This document shows, piece after piece, positions 42,835 through 52,302 of a stretch of DNA of 64,000 nucleotides. The notes under the pieces were generated by a model that saw only the letters and a program-made list of their open reading frames with translations, was not told the DNA's origin and made no database searches. The stretch's first letter is position 1; every line of letters begins with the position of its first letter. The DNA lies in contig NZ_ATZJ01000001.1 in the NCBI RefSeq assembly GCF_000428145.1, positions 342,286-406,285 of the forward strand. The letters are read 5' to 3'. The position numbers and the translations under genes are program-made. Source of the stretch: Chitinilyticum litopenaei DSM 21440 (lineage in GTDB: Bacteria; Pseudomonadota; Gammaproteobacteria; Burkholderiales; Chitinibacteraceae).

Positions 42835-45636
42835 ATGTTCCAGATTCGCGAACTTGAAATGATCCACTGGGATTTCTGGCAGGCCATCAAGGTGCCGCTG
42901 GATTCGCAGATCGTCACCATCGTCGGCCCGAACGGCTCCGGCAAGACCACGCTGCTCGATGCGCTGCGCACCCTGCTGGCGCTGAAGTGCTCGGGGCGGC
43001 GCGACTACAAGCGCTATGTGCGCAACAACCGCGCGCAGTACGCCTGGTTGCGCGGCGTGGTGAACAACCCGCAGCGCGCCGGCGGCGGGCTGTTTCCCTA
43101 TCTGTTTTTTCCGGCCACCAGCGACGTGGTCACGCTGTTCTGCCGCATCAAGAAGCAGGGCGGCGACTGGGTGCGCCAGTATGCGATTGCCGAGGGCGAC
43201 GTGCAGCTCGTCGACGGCGTGGAAAGCCAGCTTTCCTGGCTGGGCGTGAACGAATACCGCCGCAGGCTTGAAGCCGCGGGCCTGACTCCGGCGATCGCCG
43301 AGGTGCTGGCGCTGGAGCAGGGCGATACCGACAAGCTGTGCGAATACTCGCCGAAAGCCTTGCTCGATCTGGTGTTCCAGGTGTTCGGCGACAAGCAGGT
43401 GCTCGATTACTACCAGGAAGCCAAGCTGAGGCTGAAGGAAGCCGAGGATGAGCTGGGCAAGATGGAGCAGCAGCTCACCACGCTGGGGCTGGAGGTCGAA
43501 CGCCTGCGGCTGCGCGCCAACAGTTTTGTCGAATGGCAGAGCCTGCACGCCGATGTGATCCGGCTGGAGCAGGACGTGATTCCGGCGCTGCGCTATGTCG
43601 AGCAATGGGACAGCCTGCGTGGCTACATCAACCAGTTCCGCGGCGCGCGGCGGTCCCTGCGCGAAAAGCAGAACGAGCTGGACGAGCTGGATCGGCAGTT
43701 CCACGCGCTGGATGCGCTGCTCTCCAGCGCGCACGGTGGCGAGCAGGCCGCCAAGGCGGAATACGATGAGGCCTTCACGGCGTTTCAGGCCGCGCGCGAT
43801 GTGGCGCGCGATACCGAAAAGCTGCTGAAGGAAGCCGAGCGTCTGCGCGCGCTGGCGGCCAGTGAACACGGCAGCGACGCCGTTGCACTCGCCGACCAGC
43901 TGGCGGCACTGAAGGAGCAGGAGTCCCAGCTCAAGCTGGCGCTGCGCGACATGAAGACCGAGCGCGAGCAATTGTCCGAAACGCAGTTCGCCCTGCAGCA
44001 GGGCCGCGCGCCGTCGCCGGATTTCGTGCGCAGCCTGCGCGCCGCGCTGGACGAGGCCGGCATTGGCCACCACATGCTGACCGAGCTGGTCGAGGTGCGC
44101 GATTCCAGCTGGCAGGAGGCCATCGAGGCGCTGCTGGCGCCGTACCGCCACATCGTGCTGCTCAGCCGCGACGCGGACAAGCGCCGCGCGTGGGAAATCG
44201 GCCAGCAGCTGCGCTACCGCCACTTTATCGTCCCGGATGTCGAACCTGCGCCGCGCGCCAATGCCGGCTCGGTGCTGGAAATCGTCGACTTCCGCGGCCC
44301 GGTGCCGGCCTGGCTGACCGGCCTGCTCAACCGCACGCAGCGCGTGCGCTCGGTCGAGGCTGGCGCGCATGTCGATGGCGACTGGATCACCCGCGAGGGT
44401 TTCCACAAGGAGCGGCGCGGTGCGCGCGACATCAGCGTGCGCCCCGGCGACCATGCCTTTGGCGAAGCCGCGCGCCTGTCGCGCCTGACCGCGACCAGCC
44501 GCCGCCTGAAAGAGCTGAACGAGGAAATCCTCGACGAAGAAACCCGCCTGCAGGGCATCGCCGGCGAAATCAGCACGTTGCAGAAGCAGCTGATGGGCAT
44601 GCAGGCCGTGGTGCAGCTGGCCGCACGGCAGGAAGAATTCGCGCTGGCCGCTGCGCGCTGGCCGGACGACGAGGCGCGTGCCCAGCAGGCCGGCGCCGCC
44701 TTCGCCGCCGCGCAGGCCGCGTGGGAAACCGCGCGCGCGCAGCAGGCCGACGAGCGCGTGCAGCACGGCCGGCTGGCCGACCAGCGCGAACGGCTGGCGA
44801 AGGTGGTGGCGCAGCAGCTCGAACAACTCACGCGCCAGCGCGACGAACAGAGCCGGCTGATGCGCAATCTGCGCGGTGCGAAGAAAGAACTGCCCGATGC
44901 GCTGGCGAGCGCCAGTGCGTTGCGCGAGCTGAAGGACAAGTTCAACAGCGTGCAGGCCGTGCGCTACCTGATCGAGCAGGAAAGGCAGCGGCTGGACGGC
45001 GGCGACTGGGAAACCGATCCCGCCATCCTCGCGCGCCGTGACAAGCTCGCCAACGACTACGCGCTGCTGGAGCGCGACGCGCTGCAGCACCGGCAGGATG
45101 CCGAACGCACCGGCCAGCTCACCGACGAAGCGCGCGGCGCCTACATCAACAAGCTGCGCGCCACCGTGCGCGCCTACGGCAAGAATCTCGCCAAGCTCGG
45201 CGAGCTGTCGGGCATCCACGTCGAAACCGAATTGCCGCACCTGGACAACGACGACCTGACACTGGCGCAGGCCGGCCTCACCGTGCGCTTCAACTTCGAC
45301 CAGAAGGGCATGATGGGCCTGAACGACGGCGAGGCTTCGGGCGGCCAGCAGGTGATGAAGTCGCTGATTTTGCTAATTGGCCTGATGATGGACGAGAGCA
45401 ATCCGTCCGGCTTCGTGTTCATCGACGAACCCTTTGCCCACCTCGACATCTTCAACATCGACCGCGTGGGCGGCTTCCTGAAAGCCACCGAGGCGCAATA
45501 CCTGATCACCACGCCGCTGACGCACAACACCAATGTCTACGGGCCTTCCGAGCTGACGCTGACCACGCGCAAGAAACAGCCGGGCGAGACCTGGGCGCCG
45601 GTGATCATGCAGACCCGCCGGCGCGTGGCGGCGTGA
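42835..45636 (+). CDS. mksB: SMC-like ATPase of Mks/Muk-type complex (MksB-like)
   Basis: 933 aa. Walker A GPNGSGKTT is at residues 31-39; two long coiled-coil stretches (about 190-400 and 560-780) flank a hinge-like region (about 410-560); the ABC signature SGGQQVMKSL is near 834 and Walker B FVFIDEPFAHLD near 861. This is an SMC-family head-coil-hinge layout. Shorter than MukB and similar in size to MksB. The complex would organise DNA by ATP-driven loop extrusion. No JetD/MksG nuclease follows, so plasmid restriction of the Wadjet type is not supported. Confidence 0.85.
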   Translation: MFQIRELEMIHWDFWQAIKVPLDSQIVTIVGPNGSGKTTLLDALRTLLALKCSGRRDYKRYVRNNRAQYAWLRGVVNNPQRAGGGLFPYLFFPATSDVVTLFCRIKKQGGDWVRQYAIAEGDVQLVDGVESQLSWLGVNEYRRRLEAAGLTPAIAEVLALEQGDTDKLCEYSPKALLDLVFQVFGDKQVLDYYQEAKLRLKEAEDELGKMEQQLTTLGLEVERLRLRANSFVEWQSLHADVIRLEQDVIPALRYVEQWDSLRGYINQFRGARRSLREKQNELDELDRQFHALDALLSSAHGGEQAAKAEYDEAFTAFQAARDVARDTEKLLKEAERLRALAASEHGSDAVALADQLAALKEQESQLKLALRDMKTEREQLSETQFALQQGRAPSPDFVRSLRAALDEAGIGHHMLTELVEVRDSSWQEAIEALLAPYRHIVLLSRDADKRRAWEIGQQLRYRHFIVPDVEPAPRANAGSVLEIVDFRGPVPAWLTGLLNRTQRVRSVEAGAHVDGDWITREGFHKERRGARDISVRPGDHAFGEAARLSRLTATSRRLKELNEEILDEETRLQGIAGEISTLQKQLMGMQAVVQLAARQEEFALAAARWPDDEARAQQAGAAFAAAQAAWETARAQQADERVQHGRLADQRERLAKVVAQQLEQLTRQRDEQSRLMRNLRGAKKELPDALASASALRELKDKFNSVQAVRYLIEQERQRLDGGDWETDPAILARRDKLANDYALLERDALQHRQDAERTGQLTDEARGAYINKLRATVRAYGKNLAKLGELSGIHVETELPHLDNDDLTLAQAGLTVRFNFDQKGMMGLNDGEASGGQQVMKSLILLIGLMMDESNPSGFVFIDEPFAHLDIFNIDRVGGFLKATEAQYLITTPLTHNTNVYGPSELTLTTRKKQPGETWAPVIMQTRRRVAA

Positions 45637-45691
45637 TGCTGCGACAGTTGATCCCCTTTTATTCGTTAGTAATTGCACAAGGAAATCCACA

Positions 45692-46135
45692 ATGTGGCAA
45701 GCGTTTCTCGATACTCTGGATGCGCCAGAAACGATTGAGTATGGTGCGTACCAACGCGAAACCAAACCAGGGACCCCGCTTTGGCGCCGTCCTACCCGTG
45801 GAAAGAGGTTTGAAAATCTTTTCTCAGCGCTCTTTGGAGAGCAAGGGGCTAGGCGTGAATGCCTTGGCCGGGCTTCATACGCAAAGCGCTACGCGCAGAA
45901 TGAAGAGCTTGCAATGCCTTACGTAGCTGCTTGGGTCCGCGGCTCCCCCCATGCCTTGCTAGTTCGCAGCAGCGCACCACATCCCGAAGTAACTATTGTA
46001 GAAAGTGCGCAAGTCGATCAGATCAACGCACAAAGCGAAGAAGAACTTACAAACTATCTATCTGACTTGTTTGGCAGAGGTGCTCACGAGTTTGGGGTTC
46101 GCTTACTCAAGGACCAGGAAGTATCTTTGCCATGA
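45692..46135 (+). CDS. 147-aa protein downstream of mksB, unknown
   Basis: Start MWQAFLDTLDAPETIEYG; AAGGAA lies eight bases upstream of the ATG. No domain is recognised; a short basic stretch (RRPTRGKRFENLFSALFGEQGARRE) is present. Codon use is visibly less GC-rich than in mksB (many A/T third positions), suggesting later acquisition. It follows mksB by 55 bp and may be co-transcribed, but a role in the SMC complex is unproven. Confidence 0.6.
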   Translation: MWQAFLDTLDAPETIEYGAYQRETKPGTPLWRRPTRGKRFENLFSALFGEQGARRECLGRASYAKRYAQNEELAMPYVAAWVRGSPHALLVRSSAPHPEVTIVESAQVDQINAQSEEELTNYLSDLFGRGAHEFGVRLLKDQEVSLP

Positions 46136-46160
46136 AAACGAGGGCTAGCCTTTTTATCGA

Positions 46161-46193
46161 GAGGACGGCGCCCGACAAGCCGGGCGCCGCCTC
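46161..46193 (+). terminator. Terminator-like hairpin
   Basis: CGGCGCCCG/CGGGCGCCG stem with flanking GAGG/CCTC, 25 bp after the stop of the 147-aa gene. A short TATTGT follows. Confidence 0.7.
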
Positions 46194-46294
46194 TATTGTC
46201 AAACGTTATGCCTGATGTGGTTCAACATACCCGTTGCTGAAAACGCAGCAGGCTGGCGGGTCGTACTGTGCACGGCCTATGAGGAAACGCCGTT

Positions 46295-47062
46295 GTGAGT
46301 GAAGTGCTGCCGCTGCTGGCATTGAAACTCGTGCTGGTTCCTGCCCTGATGGGCGGCATCAGCCTTGCCGCGCGGCGCTGGGGCAATGATGTTGCCGGTT
46401 TTCTGTCGGCGTTTCCGGTGGTTGCCGGGCCGATTCTGCTCTTGCTAGCGCTGGAGCATGGTGTGCAATTCGCCGCGCAGGCGGCGCGCGGCACCCTGGC
46501 CGCCGTGCTGGCGGTGATGGCCTTCGCGCTGGTGTATGTGTGGATGGCAAGACGGCGGGGGCCGCTGCCTGCCGCCACTGCGGCATTTGTGGTCTATGCG
46601 CTGGCGATAGTTCTGCTTTACCGGCTGGCCATGCCGGATAGCGTGCTTGTCCTTCTGGTGATTGCCGCCCTGTTGCTGGCGCCGCGGTTCGTCCGCTATT
46701 CCGGGGCTGCGCCCAGCGGCCTTGGCAGGCGCGCGATTGTGCTGCGCATGCTGGCGAGCGCCGGACTGGTCCTGCTCGTGACCTCGCTGTCCGCAACGCT
46801 GGGCGCGGGCTTGAGCGGCCTGTTCGCGATGTTTCCGGTAATGGCCGCCGTTTTGCTGATCGGCACGCATCTGCAACAGGATGCCGCGCAGCTTGCGGCC
46901 TGCCTGCGCGGCATGGTGCTGGGCTGGCCGGCTTTTGCCCTGTTCTGTCTGCTGCTCTGGCAGACCCTGCCCGCGCTGGGTGTACTGGCCGGATTCGCGC
47001 TGGCTTTCGGCGCGGCAGCTGCCTTGCAGTCTGTTCTTGGGTATGTTGCCAGAGCCCTTTAA
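46295..47062 (+). CDS. Polytopic membrane protein, unknown
   Basis: 255 aa, GTG start with AGGAA about nine bases upstream. About eight TM helices in two similar halves: LPLLALKLVLVPALMGGISLAARRWG...AFPVVAGPILLLLALEHG in the first and MLASAGLVLLVTSLSATLGAG...AMFPVMAAVLLIGTHLQQ in the second, suggesting internal duplication. No transporter family recognised. The last codons and the TAA are inside a GGGTAT element. Confidence 0.72.
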   Translation: MSEVLPLLALKLVLVPALMGGISLAARRWGNDVAGFLSAFPVVAGPILLLLALEHGVQFAAQAARGTLAAVLAVMAFALVYVWMARRRGPLPAATAAFVVYALAIVLLYRLAMPDSVLVLLVIAALLLAPRFVRYSGAAPSGLGRRAIVLRMLASAGLVLLVTSLSATLGAGLSGLFAMFPVMAAVLLIGTHLQQDAAQLAACLRGMVLGWPAFALFCLLLWQTLPALGVLAGFALAFGAAAALQSVLGYVARAL

Positions 47063-47087
47063 GTCATTGATCTTTGGCTATATACAT
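47039..47087. repeat. GGGTAT element, 49-bp class
   Basis: GGGTAT start, AGCC at 15-18, GGCT at 38-41, ATACAT end. It covers the stop codon of the preceding gene. Confidence 0.72.
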
Positions 47088-47265
47088 GCGGTTTTTTGTC
47101 GGGAAGGCGAACGACTGGTCTTGCTCCTTTTCTGCCTTTGCGCCCTCCGCACCGTTTTCCACGACAGTGGCGAACGGCCCTCTTGCCTCGCGCCGGCGAC
47201 GCGCCTACTCTCATGGGCACAACAAGCAATACCCTTCGATGTTGCGACCAAGGATGAGGATGCCC

Positions 47266-49018
47266 ATGAAACCCCTGCTTTTGCCCCTGCTGCTTGCGGC
47301 CGCGTTTTCGGCCGCGCATGCCGAACCGCTGTTTTCCGAAGACTTTGAAAGCGGCGATCTGAACGCCAAATGGGTCGGCCAGAATGGCGACGGCTCCGTA
47401 CGCATGAATGTCACCCTTGTCGAGGACCCGCTGCGCCCGGGCAACAAGGTCGCACGTTTCGACAAGCCGGTGTTTGGTGGCGACATCTTTACCAAGCAGA
47501 CCTTCCCGGAAGGCAAGTACATCATCAAGTTCGACTACCTGGGCATGTGCGGCAGCAACTGCGGCGGCACGGTGGGCACCACCACCGATTTTCCCGGCCA
47601 GGACAAGTGGATCGCCGGCACGGCGGCTTCGGGTTTTCCCAACCGCATCAAGGACACCAAGAAGTGGGAAAGCTACGAGTTGTGAATTCCGCCTGCGCGA
47701 GCCCATGCACCTGACCATCGAGCAGTGGGTGAATTCGAATGGCGCCGGTGGCGACATCTATTTCGACAATGTGCAGATCCTGCCGGTTGGCGGTGATGCC
47801 AAGGCAGAAGCCAAGCCCGCGGCTGCCGTGAATCTGGGCGAGCTCGCGCCGGCGCCGGCCAAGCCGCAATGGGTGGGTTATTACACCAGCTGGGCCAAGG
47901 GCGACAATTTCTGGGTCAAGGATCTGGAAGCCAATGGCGCGGCCAAGAAGCTCACCGTCATCAATTACGCCTTCGCCAATGTGGTGAACAACAAGTGCGT
48001 GATCGGCCAGCCCGATGACGATTACCTGAAGCCGATTCCTGCCGAAGCCACGCTGGATGGCAAGGAAGACAAGGGTGACAAGGGCCTCTTTGGCCACTGG
48101 AACCAGCTCAAGCAGCTCAAGAAGGCCAATCCCAACCTCAAGGTGGTGATCAGTCTGGGCGGCTGGACCTGGTCGAAGTTCTTCTCGGACGCCGCGCTGC
48201 CGGCCAACCGCGAAGCCTTCGTGAAATCCTGCGTCGACCAGTTCATCAAGGGCGACGTGGCCGGCGCCGACGGCAAGGTGGTTCCGGGCCTGGCCAAGGG
48301 TGTGTTCGACGGCATCGATGTGGACTGGGAATATCCGGGCAGCCAGGGTGATGCCGGCAATATCGTGCGTGCCGAAGACACCCAGAACTTCACCGCCCTG
48401 CTGCAGGAGTTCCGCAAGCAGCTCAACGCGGTGGACAAGAACCTGCTGCTGACCATCGCCGCGCCGGCGCCGTCGAGCAAGACCGCCACCATCGAGCTGA
48501 ACAAGATCCACGCGCCGCTGAACTGGATCAACATCATGACCTATGACTTCTCGGGCGGCTGGTCCAGCGTCACCGGGCATACCGCCAACCTGATGGGTAC
48601 CAAGAAGGACAGCGGCTCGGTGGATGGCGCGGTCAAGGATTACCTGGAAGCCGGCGTGCCGGCCAACAAGATCGTCGTTGGCGTGCCCTTCTACGGTTAC
48701 GGCTGGGAAGTGGCCAAGACCGACAACAACGGCATGTACCAGCCGGTCAAGGCCAAGGCCAAGGGCAAGTTCGAGGCCGGCACCGACAAGTACGATCTGG
48801 TCAAGGCCAAGCCGGGCAAGGTCTTCCGCGACGATGCGACCAAGTCGGCGTGGAAGTTCGACGGCAAGGAAGTCTGGACCTTTGACGATGCCGAAACCAT
48901 GAAGCTCAAGACCGACTTCGTGAAGAAGAACAAGCTTGCGGGCCTGATGGTGTGGGAACTCTCGGGCGACAGGACCGGCGAGCTGACCAAGCTGATTACC
49001 GACGAACTGGCCAAATAA
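47266..49018 (+). pseudogene. GH18 chitinase with N-terminal jelly-roll domain, frameshifted
   Basis: Signal peptide (LLLPLLLAAAFSAAHA), then a beta-sandwich carbohydrate-binding-like domain (FSEDFESGDLNAKWVG ... IYFDNVQILPVGG), then a complete GH18 domain with catalytic DGIDVDWEYPG and later YDFSGGW and VWELSGDRTG. The reading frame breaks at about 47683-47692: the first frame ends WESYEL-stop, while the continuation EFRLREPMHLTIEQW is in the next frame, as if seven bases (TTGTGAA) had been inserted. If real, only a truncated binding domain is secreted, unless translation restarts at ATG 47704 without a signal peptide. A sequencing error is possible. Confidence 0.85.
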
Positions 49019-49038
49019 GCCGCTGCGTTCGGAGCTAT

Positions 49039-49066
49039 AACAACGGGAGCTGCGGCTCCCGTTGTT
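49039..49066 (+). terminator. Terminator after the chitinase
   Basis: AACAACGGGAGC-TGCG-GCTCCCGTTGTT stem followed by GTTT, 20 bp after the stop. Confidence 0.88.
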
Positions 49067-49126
49067 GTTTCCGGCGCAGCCCGGATCGATGACGAGCGTC
49101 GCCCCCTTTTTCACGGGAGGAATGCG

Positions 49127-50551
49127 ATGAATACCCGGCTCTTGATCAATGGTCAGTTCCTGTCTGGCGAAGGCGCGGTCGAGGATATTCTCGACCCGGC
49201 GAGCGGCGAGCTCATCGCGCGCATCAACGCGGCCTCGCCCGAACAGATCCAGGCTGCGGTTGCCGCCGCCGGCGCGGCGTTTGCCGGCTGGGCGGCGACG
49301 GTGGCGAAGGACCGTGCGGCGCTGCTCTTGCAGCTGGCCGCCGCCATCGAGGCGCATGCCGCCGAATTCGCGCGGCTGGAGTCACTCAATTGCGGCAAGC
49401 CCTATCTGTTCGCGCTCAATGACGAAATTCCGGCCGTCGCCGACGTGTTCCGCTTCTTTGCCGGCGCCGTGCGTGCCCAGCAGGGCATGCTGGCCGGCGA
49501 ATACCTGCCGGGACACACCAGCCTGGTTCGCCGCGATCCGCTGGGCGTTGTCGCCAGCATCGCGCCGTGGAACTACCCGCTGATGATGGCCGCGTGGAAA
49601 ATCGCGCCGGCGATTGCTGCCGGCAATACCGTCGTCATCAAGCCGTCCGAGCAGACGCCGCTGACGACGCTGAAGCTGGCCGAGCTGATTACCGACCTCC
49701 TGCCGCCCGGCGTAGTCAATGTGGTGCTCGGGCGCGGCGACACGGTCGGCGCGGCGCTGATCAGCCAGCCGGCGGTGCGGATGATTTCGCTGACCGGCGA
49801 CGTGTCCACCGGCAGCCGCATCCTCGAGGCCGCCGCGAAAACGGTCAAGCGCACGCACCTGGAGCTGGGTGGCAAGGCGCCGGTGATTGTTTTTGATGAC
49901 GCCGATCTCGACGAGGTCGTCGCGGCAATCCGCACCTTCGGCTATTACAACGCCGGGCAGGATTGCACGGCGGCCTGCCGCATCTACGCCGGGCCGAAGA
50001 TCTATGAAAAACTGGTCGCCGACCTGTCCTGCGCGGTGTCATCGATCAAGTACGGCGACCAGCATATGGATGGCGTCGAAATGGGGCCGCTGATTTCCGA
50101 GCGCCAGCGCAGCCGCGTCGCCGGTTTTGTCGAGCGGGCGGCCGAGTTGCCGCATGTGGAGGTCACCGCCGGCGGCAAGTCCGCCGGTGCGCGCGGCTTT
50201 TTCTACGAGCCGACTGTCGTTGCCGGCGCGCGCCAGGACGACGAGATCGTCCGCCGCGAGGTCTTTGGCCCGGTGGTGTCGGTGACACGCTTTGACGACG
50301 TCGCGCAGGCGCTGGCCTGGGCCAACGATTCCGACTACGGGCTGGCCAGCTCGGTGTGGACGCGCGACGTCGGCCGCGCCATGCAGCTTGCCGCCGGCCT
50401 GCAGTACGGCTGCACCTGGATCAACACGCATTTCATGCTGGTCAGCGAAATGCCGCATGGCGGCATGAAGCGCTCCGGCTACGGCAAGGACATGTCGATG
50501 TACGCGCTCGAAGACTACAGCTGCGTGCGGCATGTGATGGTCAAGCACTGA
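49127..50551 (+). CDS. patD: Gamma-aminobutyraldehyde dehydrogenase
   Basis: 474 aa. This NAD-dependent enzyme oxidises gamma-aminobutyraldehyde from putrescine to GABA. Catalytic Cys in [14 protein letters not shown] and Glu in HLELGGKAP. Diagnostic PatD/YdcW features: [23 protein letters not shown], and the C-terminal [29 protein letters not shown] lies upstream of the ATG. It starts a three-gene route to succinate with gabT and gabD, each now separated by repeats. No putrescine aminotransferase is in the window. Confidence 0.93.
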   Translation: MNTRLLINGQFLSGEGAVEDILDPASGELIARINAASPEQIQAAVAAAGAAFAGWAATVAKDRAALLLQLAAAIEAHAAEFARLESLNCGKPYLFALNDEIPAVADVFRFFAGAVRAQQGMLAGEYLPGHTSLVRRDPLGVVASIAPWNYPLMMAAWKIAPAIAAGNTVVIKPSEQTPLTTLKLAELITDLLPPGVVNVVLGRGDTVGAALISQPAVRMISLTGDVSTGSRILEAAAKTVKRTHLELGGKAPVIVFDDADLDEVVAAIRTFGYYNAGQDCTAACRIYAGPKIYEKLVADLSCAVSSIKYGDQHMDGVEMGPLISERQRSRVAGFVERAAELPHVEVTAGGKSAGARGFFYEPTVVAGARQDDEIVRREVFGPVVSVTRFDDVAQALAWANDSDYGLASSVWTRDVGRAMQLAAGLQYGCTWINTHFMLVSEMPHGGMKRSGYGKDMSMYALEDYSCVRHVMVKH

Positions 50552-50610
50552 GGATGAGGCCTGTCTTGGAGAAGGCCAAACCCAAGGCAGAGACGCAGAG
50601 GAAAGGCAAT

Positions 50611-50698
50611 CCTGATAGGTGGCTACCCCGGCAATTACAATTCGTCATTCCCGCGTCCCACCGGTATGGCGAGTTGCTGAGCTGGCTAGCTGATCAGG
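50611..50698. mobile_element. 88-bp MITE-like fragment (CCTGATAGG ... CTGATCAGG)
   Basis: Internally deleted member of the CCTGATTAGG family; GTTGCTGAGCTGGCTAGC before the right end matches the copy at 52082-52223. It is preceded by a left CACAGAG arm (GGCAGAGACGCAGAGG) with no right arm. Confidence 0.7.
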
Positions 50699-50710
50699 AA
50701 GAGGATTGAT

Positions 50711-50759
50711 GGGTATAAGGCTGTAGCCATTTCCCTTGTTTGCTTGTGTTGATATACCC
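50711..50759. repeat. GGGTAT element, 49-bp class
   Basis: GGGTATA start and TATACCC end, AGCC at 15-18. It lies just before gabT, ending 16 bp ahead of the ATG, so its Shine-Dalgarno side is occupied by the repeat. Confidence 0.82.
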
Positions 50760-50775
50760 ATGCTTGGGGGGTGTC

Positions 50776-52044
50776 ATGAGCGATAACCAGAACCTGCTCG
50801 CCCGCAAGAGCGCCGCGACGCCGCGCGGCGTCGGCGTGATGGCGCCGTTTTTCGTGGCGCGCGCCAGCAACGCCGAGCTGTGGGACGTCGAAGGCCGGCG
50901 CTTCATCGATTTTGCCGGTGGCATTGCCGTACTGAATACCGGCCACTGCCACCCGAAGGTCTGCGCCGCGGTGCGCGCGCAGCTCGACGCCTTCACGCAC
51001 AGCTGCTACCAGGTGGTGCCGTACGAATCGTATATCGCGCTCGCCGAGCGGCTGAACGCGCTCACGCCCGGCAGCCATGCCAAGAAAACGGCGTTTTTCT
51101 CGACCGGCGCCGAAGCGGTGGAAAATGCGGTCAAGATCGCGCGCGCCGCGACCGGGCGCAGCGCCGTCATCGCGTTTTCCGGCGGTTTTCACGGCCGCAC
51201 GATGATGGGGATGGCGCTGACCGGCAAGGTCGCACCGTACAAGACCGGTTTCGGGCCCTTCCCGGCCGAGGTCTACCACGCGCCGTTTCCGAACGCGCTG
51301 CACGGCGTCGGTGTCGAGCCGGCGCTCAAGGCGCTGCACGAGCTGTTCAAGGCCGATGTCGATCCGCAACGCGTCGCCGCGATCATTGTCGAGCCGGTGC
51401 AGGGCGAGGGCGGGTTTTATGTTGCGCCACCGGAATTCATGCGCGCCCTGCGCGGCCTGTGCGACGAGCACGGCATCGTGCTGATCGCCGACGAAATCCA
51501 GACCGGCTTCGCGCGCACCGGGCGCTGGTTTGCAATGGATCATTACGACGTGCTGCCCGACCTGATGACGCTGGCCAAATCGCTGGCCGGCGGCTACCCG
51601 CTGTCCGCCGTCACCGGCCGCGCCGAGCTGATGGACGCGCCGAACCCCGGCGGCTTGGGCGGCACCTACGCCGGTAACCCGCTGGCGATCGCCGCCGCCC
51701 ACGCGGTGCTCGACGTGATCGCAGAAGAAGGCCTGAATGCGCGCGCCAATGCACTTGGCGAACGCTTGAAGGCCAGGCTTCATGAGCTTGAGACAACCAT
51801 CCCGCAGATGGCCGACATCCGCGGCCCGGGCGCGATGGTCGCGGTGGAGTTCATCGACCCGGCCAGCGGCCGCCCCGACGCCGATTTCGCCAAGGCGGTG
51901 CAGGCGCGAGCGCTGGCGCGCGGGCTGATCCTGCTCAGCTGCGGGACTTACGGCAACGTGCTACGGTTCCTGTTTCCGCTGACCATAGGCGACGAGACGT
52001 TCGCCGAGGGGCTGGCGATCCTCGAATCCGCGCTGCGCGGCTGA
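50776..52044 (+). CDS. gabT: 4-aminobutyrate aminotransferase
   Basis: 422 aa. Class III PLP aminotransferase converting GABA to succinic semialdehyde. Motifs: FIDFAGGIAVLNTGHCHPKV, FFSTGAEAVENAVKIAR, SGGFHGRTMMGMALTGK, IADEIQTGFARTG and PLP Lys in TLAKSLAGGYPLSAV. The ATG at 50776 is preceded by GGGGGG rather than a normal AGGAG. Confidence 0.93.
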   Translation: MSDNQNLLARKSAATPRGVGVMAPFFVARASNAELWDVEGRRFIDFAGGIAVLNTGHCHPKVCAAVRAQLDAFTHSCYQVVPYESYIALAERLNALTPGSHAKKTAFFSTGAEAVENAVKIARAATGRSAVIAFSGGFHGRTMMGMALTGKVAPYKTGFGPFPAEVYHAPFPNALHGVGVEPALKALHELFKADVDPQRVAAIIVEPVQGEGGFYVAPPEFMRALRGLCDEHGIVLIADEIQTGFARTGRWFAMDHYDVLPDLMTLAKSLAGGYPLSAVTGRAELMDAPNPGGLGGTYAGNPLAIAAAHAVLDVIAEEGLNARANALGERLKARLHELETTIPQMADIRGPGAMVAVEFIDPASGRPDADFAKAVQARALARGLILLSCGTYGNVLRFLFPLTIGDETFAEGLAILESALRG

Positions 52045-52054
52045 TGTTTATATT

Positions 52055-52282
52055 CACCACAGAGGCACAGAGAAAAGCCAACCTGATTAGGTAGCGACCT
52101 CAGTAAAGAACAATTCGCCATTCCCGCGAAAGCGGGAATCTAGCTGCAATGCCTGTTCAAGCGGCGCTCTGAATGCCGGCTTTCGCCGGCATGACGAGTT
52201 GCTGAGCTGGCTACCTAATCAGGAAAGCCAAAGCCTTTATCTGCTCCGTGATGTTCTCTGTGACTCTGTGTCTCTGTGGTTC
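52055..52282. repeat. CACAGAG-type element with nested MITE
   Basis: Left arm ACCACAGAGGCACAGAG, right arm CTCTGTGTCTCTGTGGT. A 142-bp MITE sits inside, flanked by its target duplication. It occupies the gabT-gabD gap. Confidence 0.82.
52082..52223. mobile_element. MITE-like element with exact 8-bp target duplication
   Basis: 142 bp. Ends CCTGATTAGGTAGC and GCTACCTAATCAGG. Flanked by AAAGCCAA at 52074-52081 and 52224-52231. Two internal hairpins: ATTCCCGC/GCGGGAAT and ATGCCGGC/GCCGGCAT. Confidence 0.9.
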
Positions 52283-52302
52283 AAGAAATTTCAGGATGAA
52301 CG

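Noticed and set aside
42805..45240. 811-codon antisense open frame opposite mksB
   Set aside because: No start signal or motif; mksB contains Walker A, signature and Walker B in the sense frame.
40588..46135. Complete Wadjet (JetABCD) defence system
   Set aside because: No TOPRIM/JetD-like gene follows; the fourth ORF has no nuclease motif I can see.
47640..47704. Programmed ribosomal frameshift in the chitinase
   Set aside because: No slippery heptamer at the site and a seven-base insertion is the simpler explanation; a secreted chitinase is not known to need recoding.
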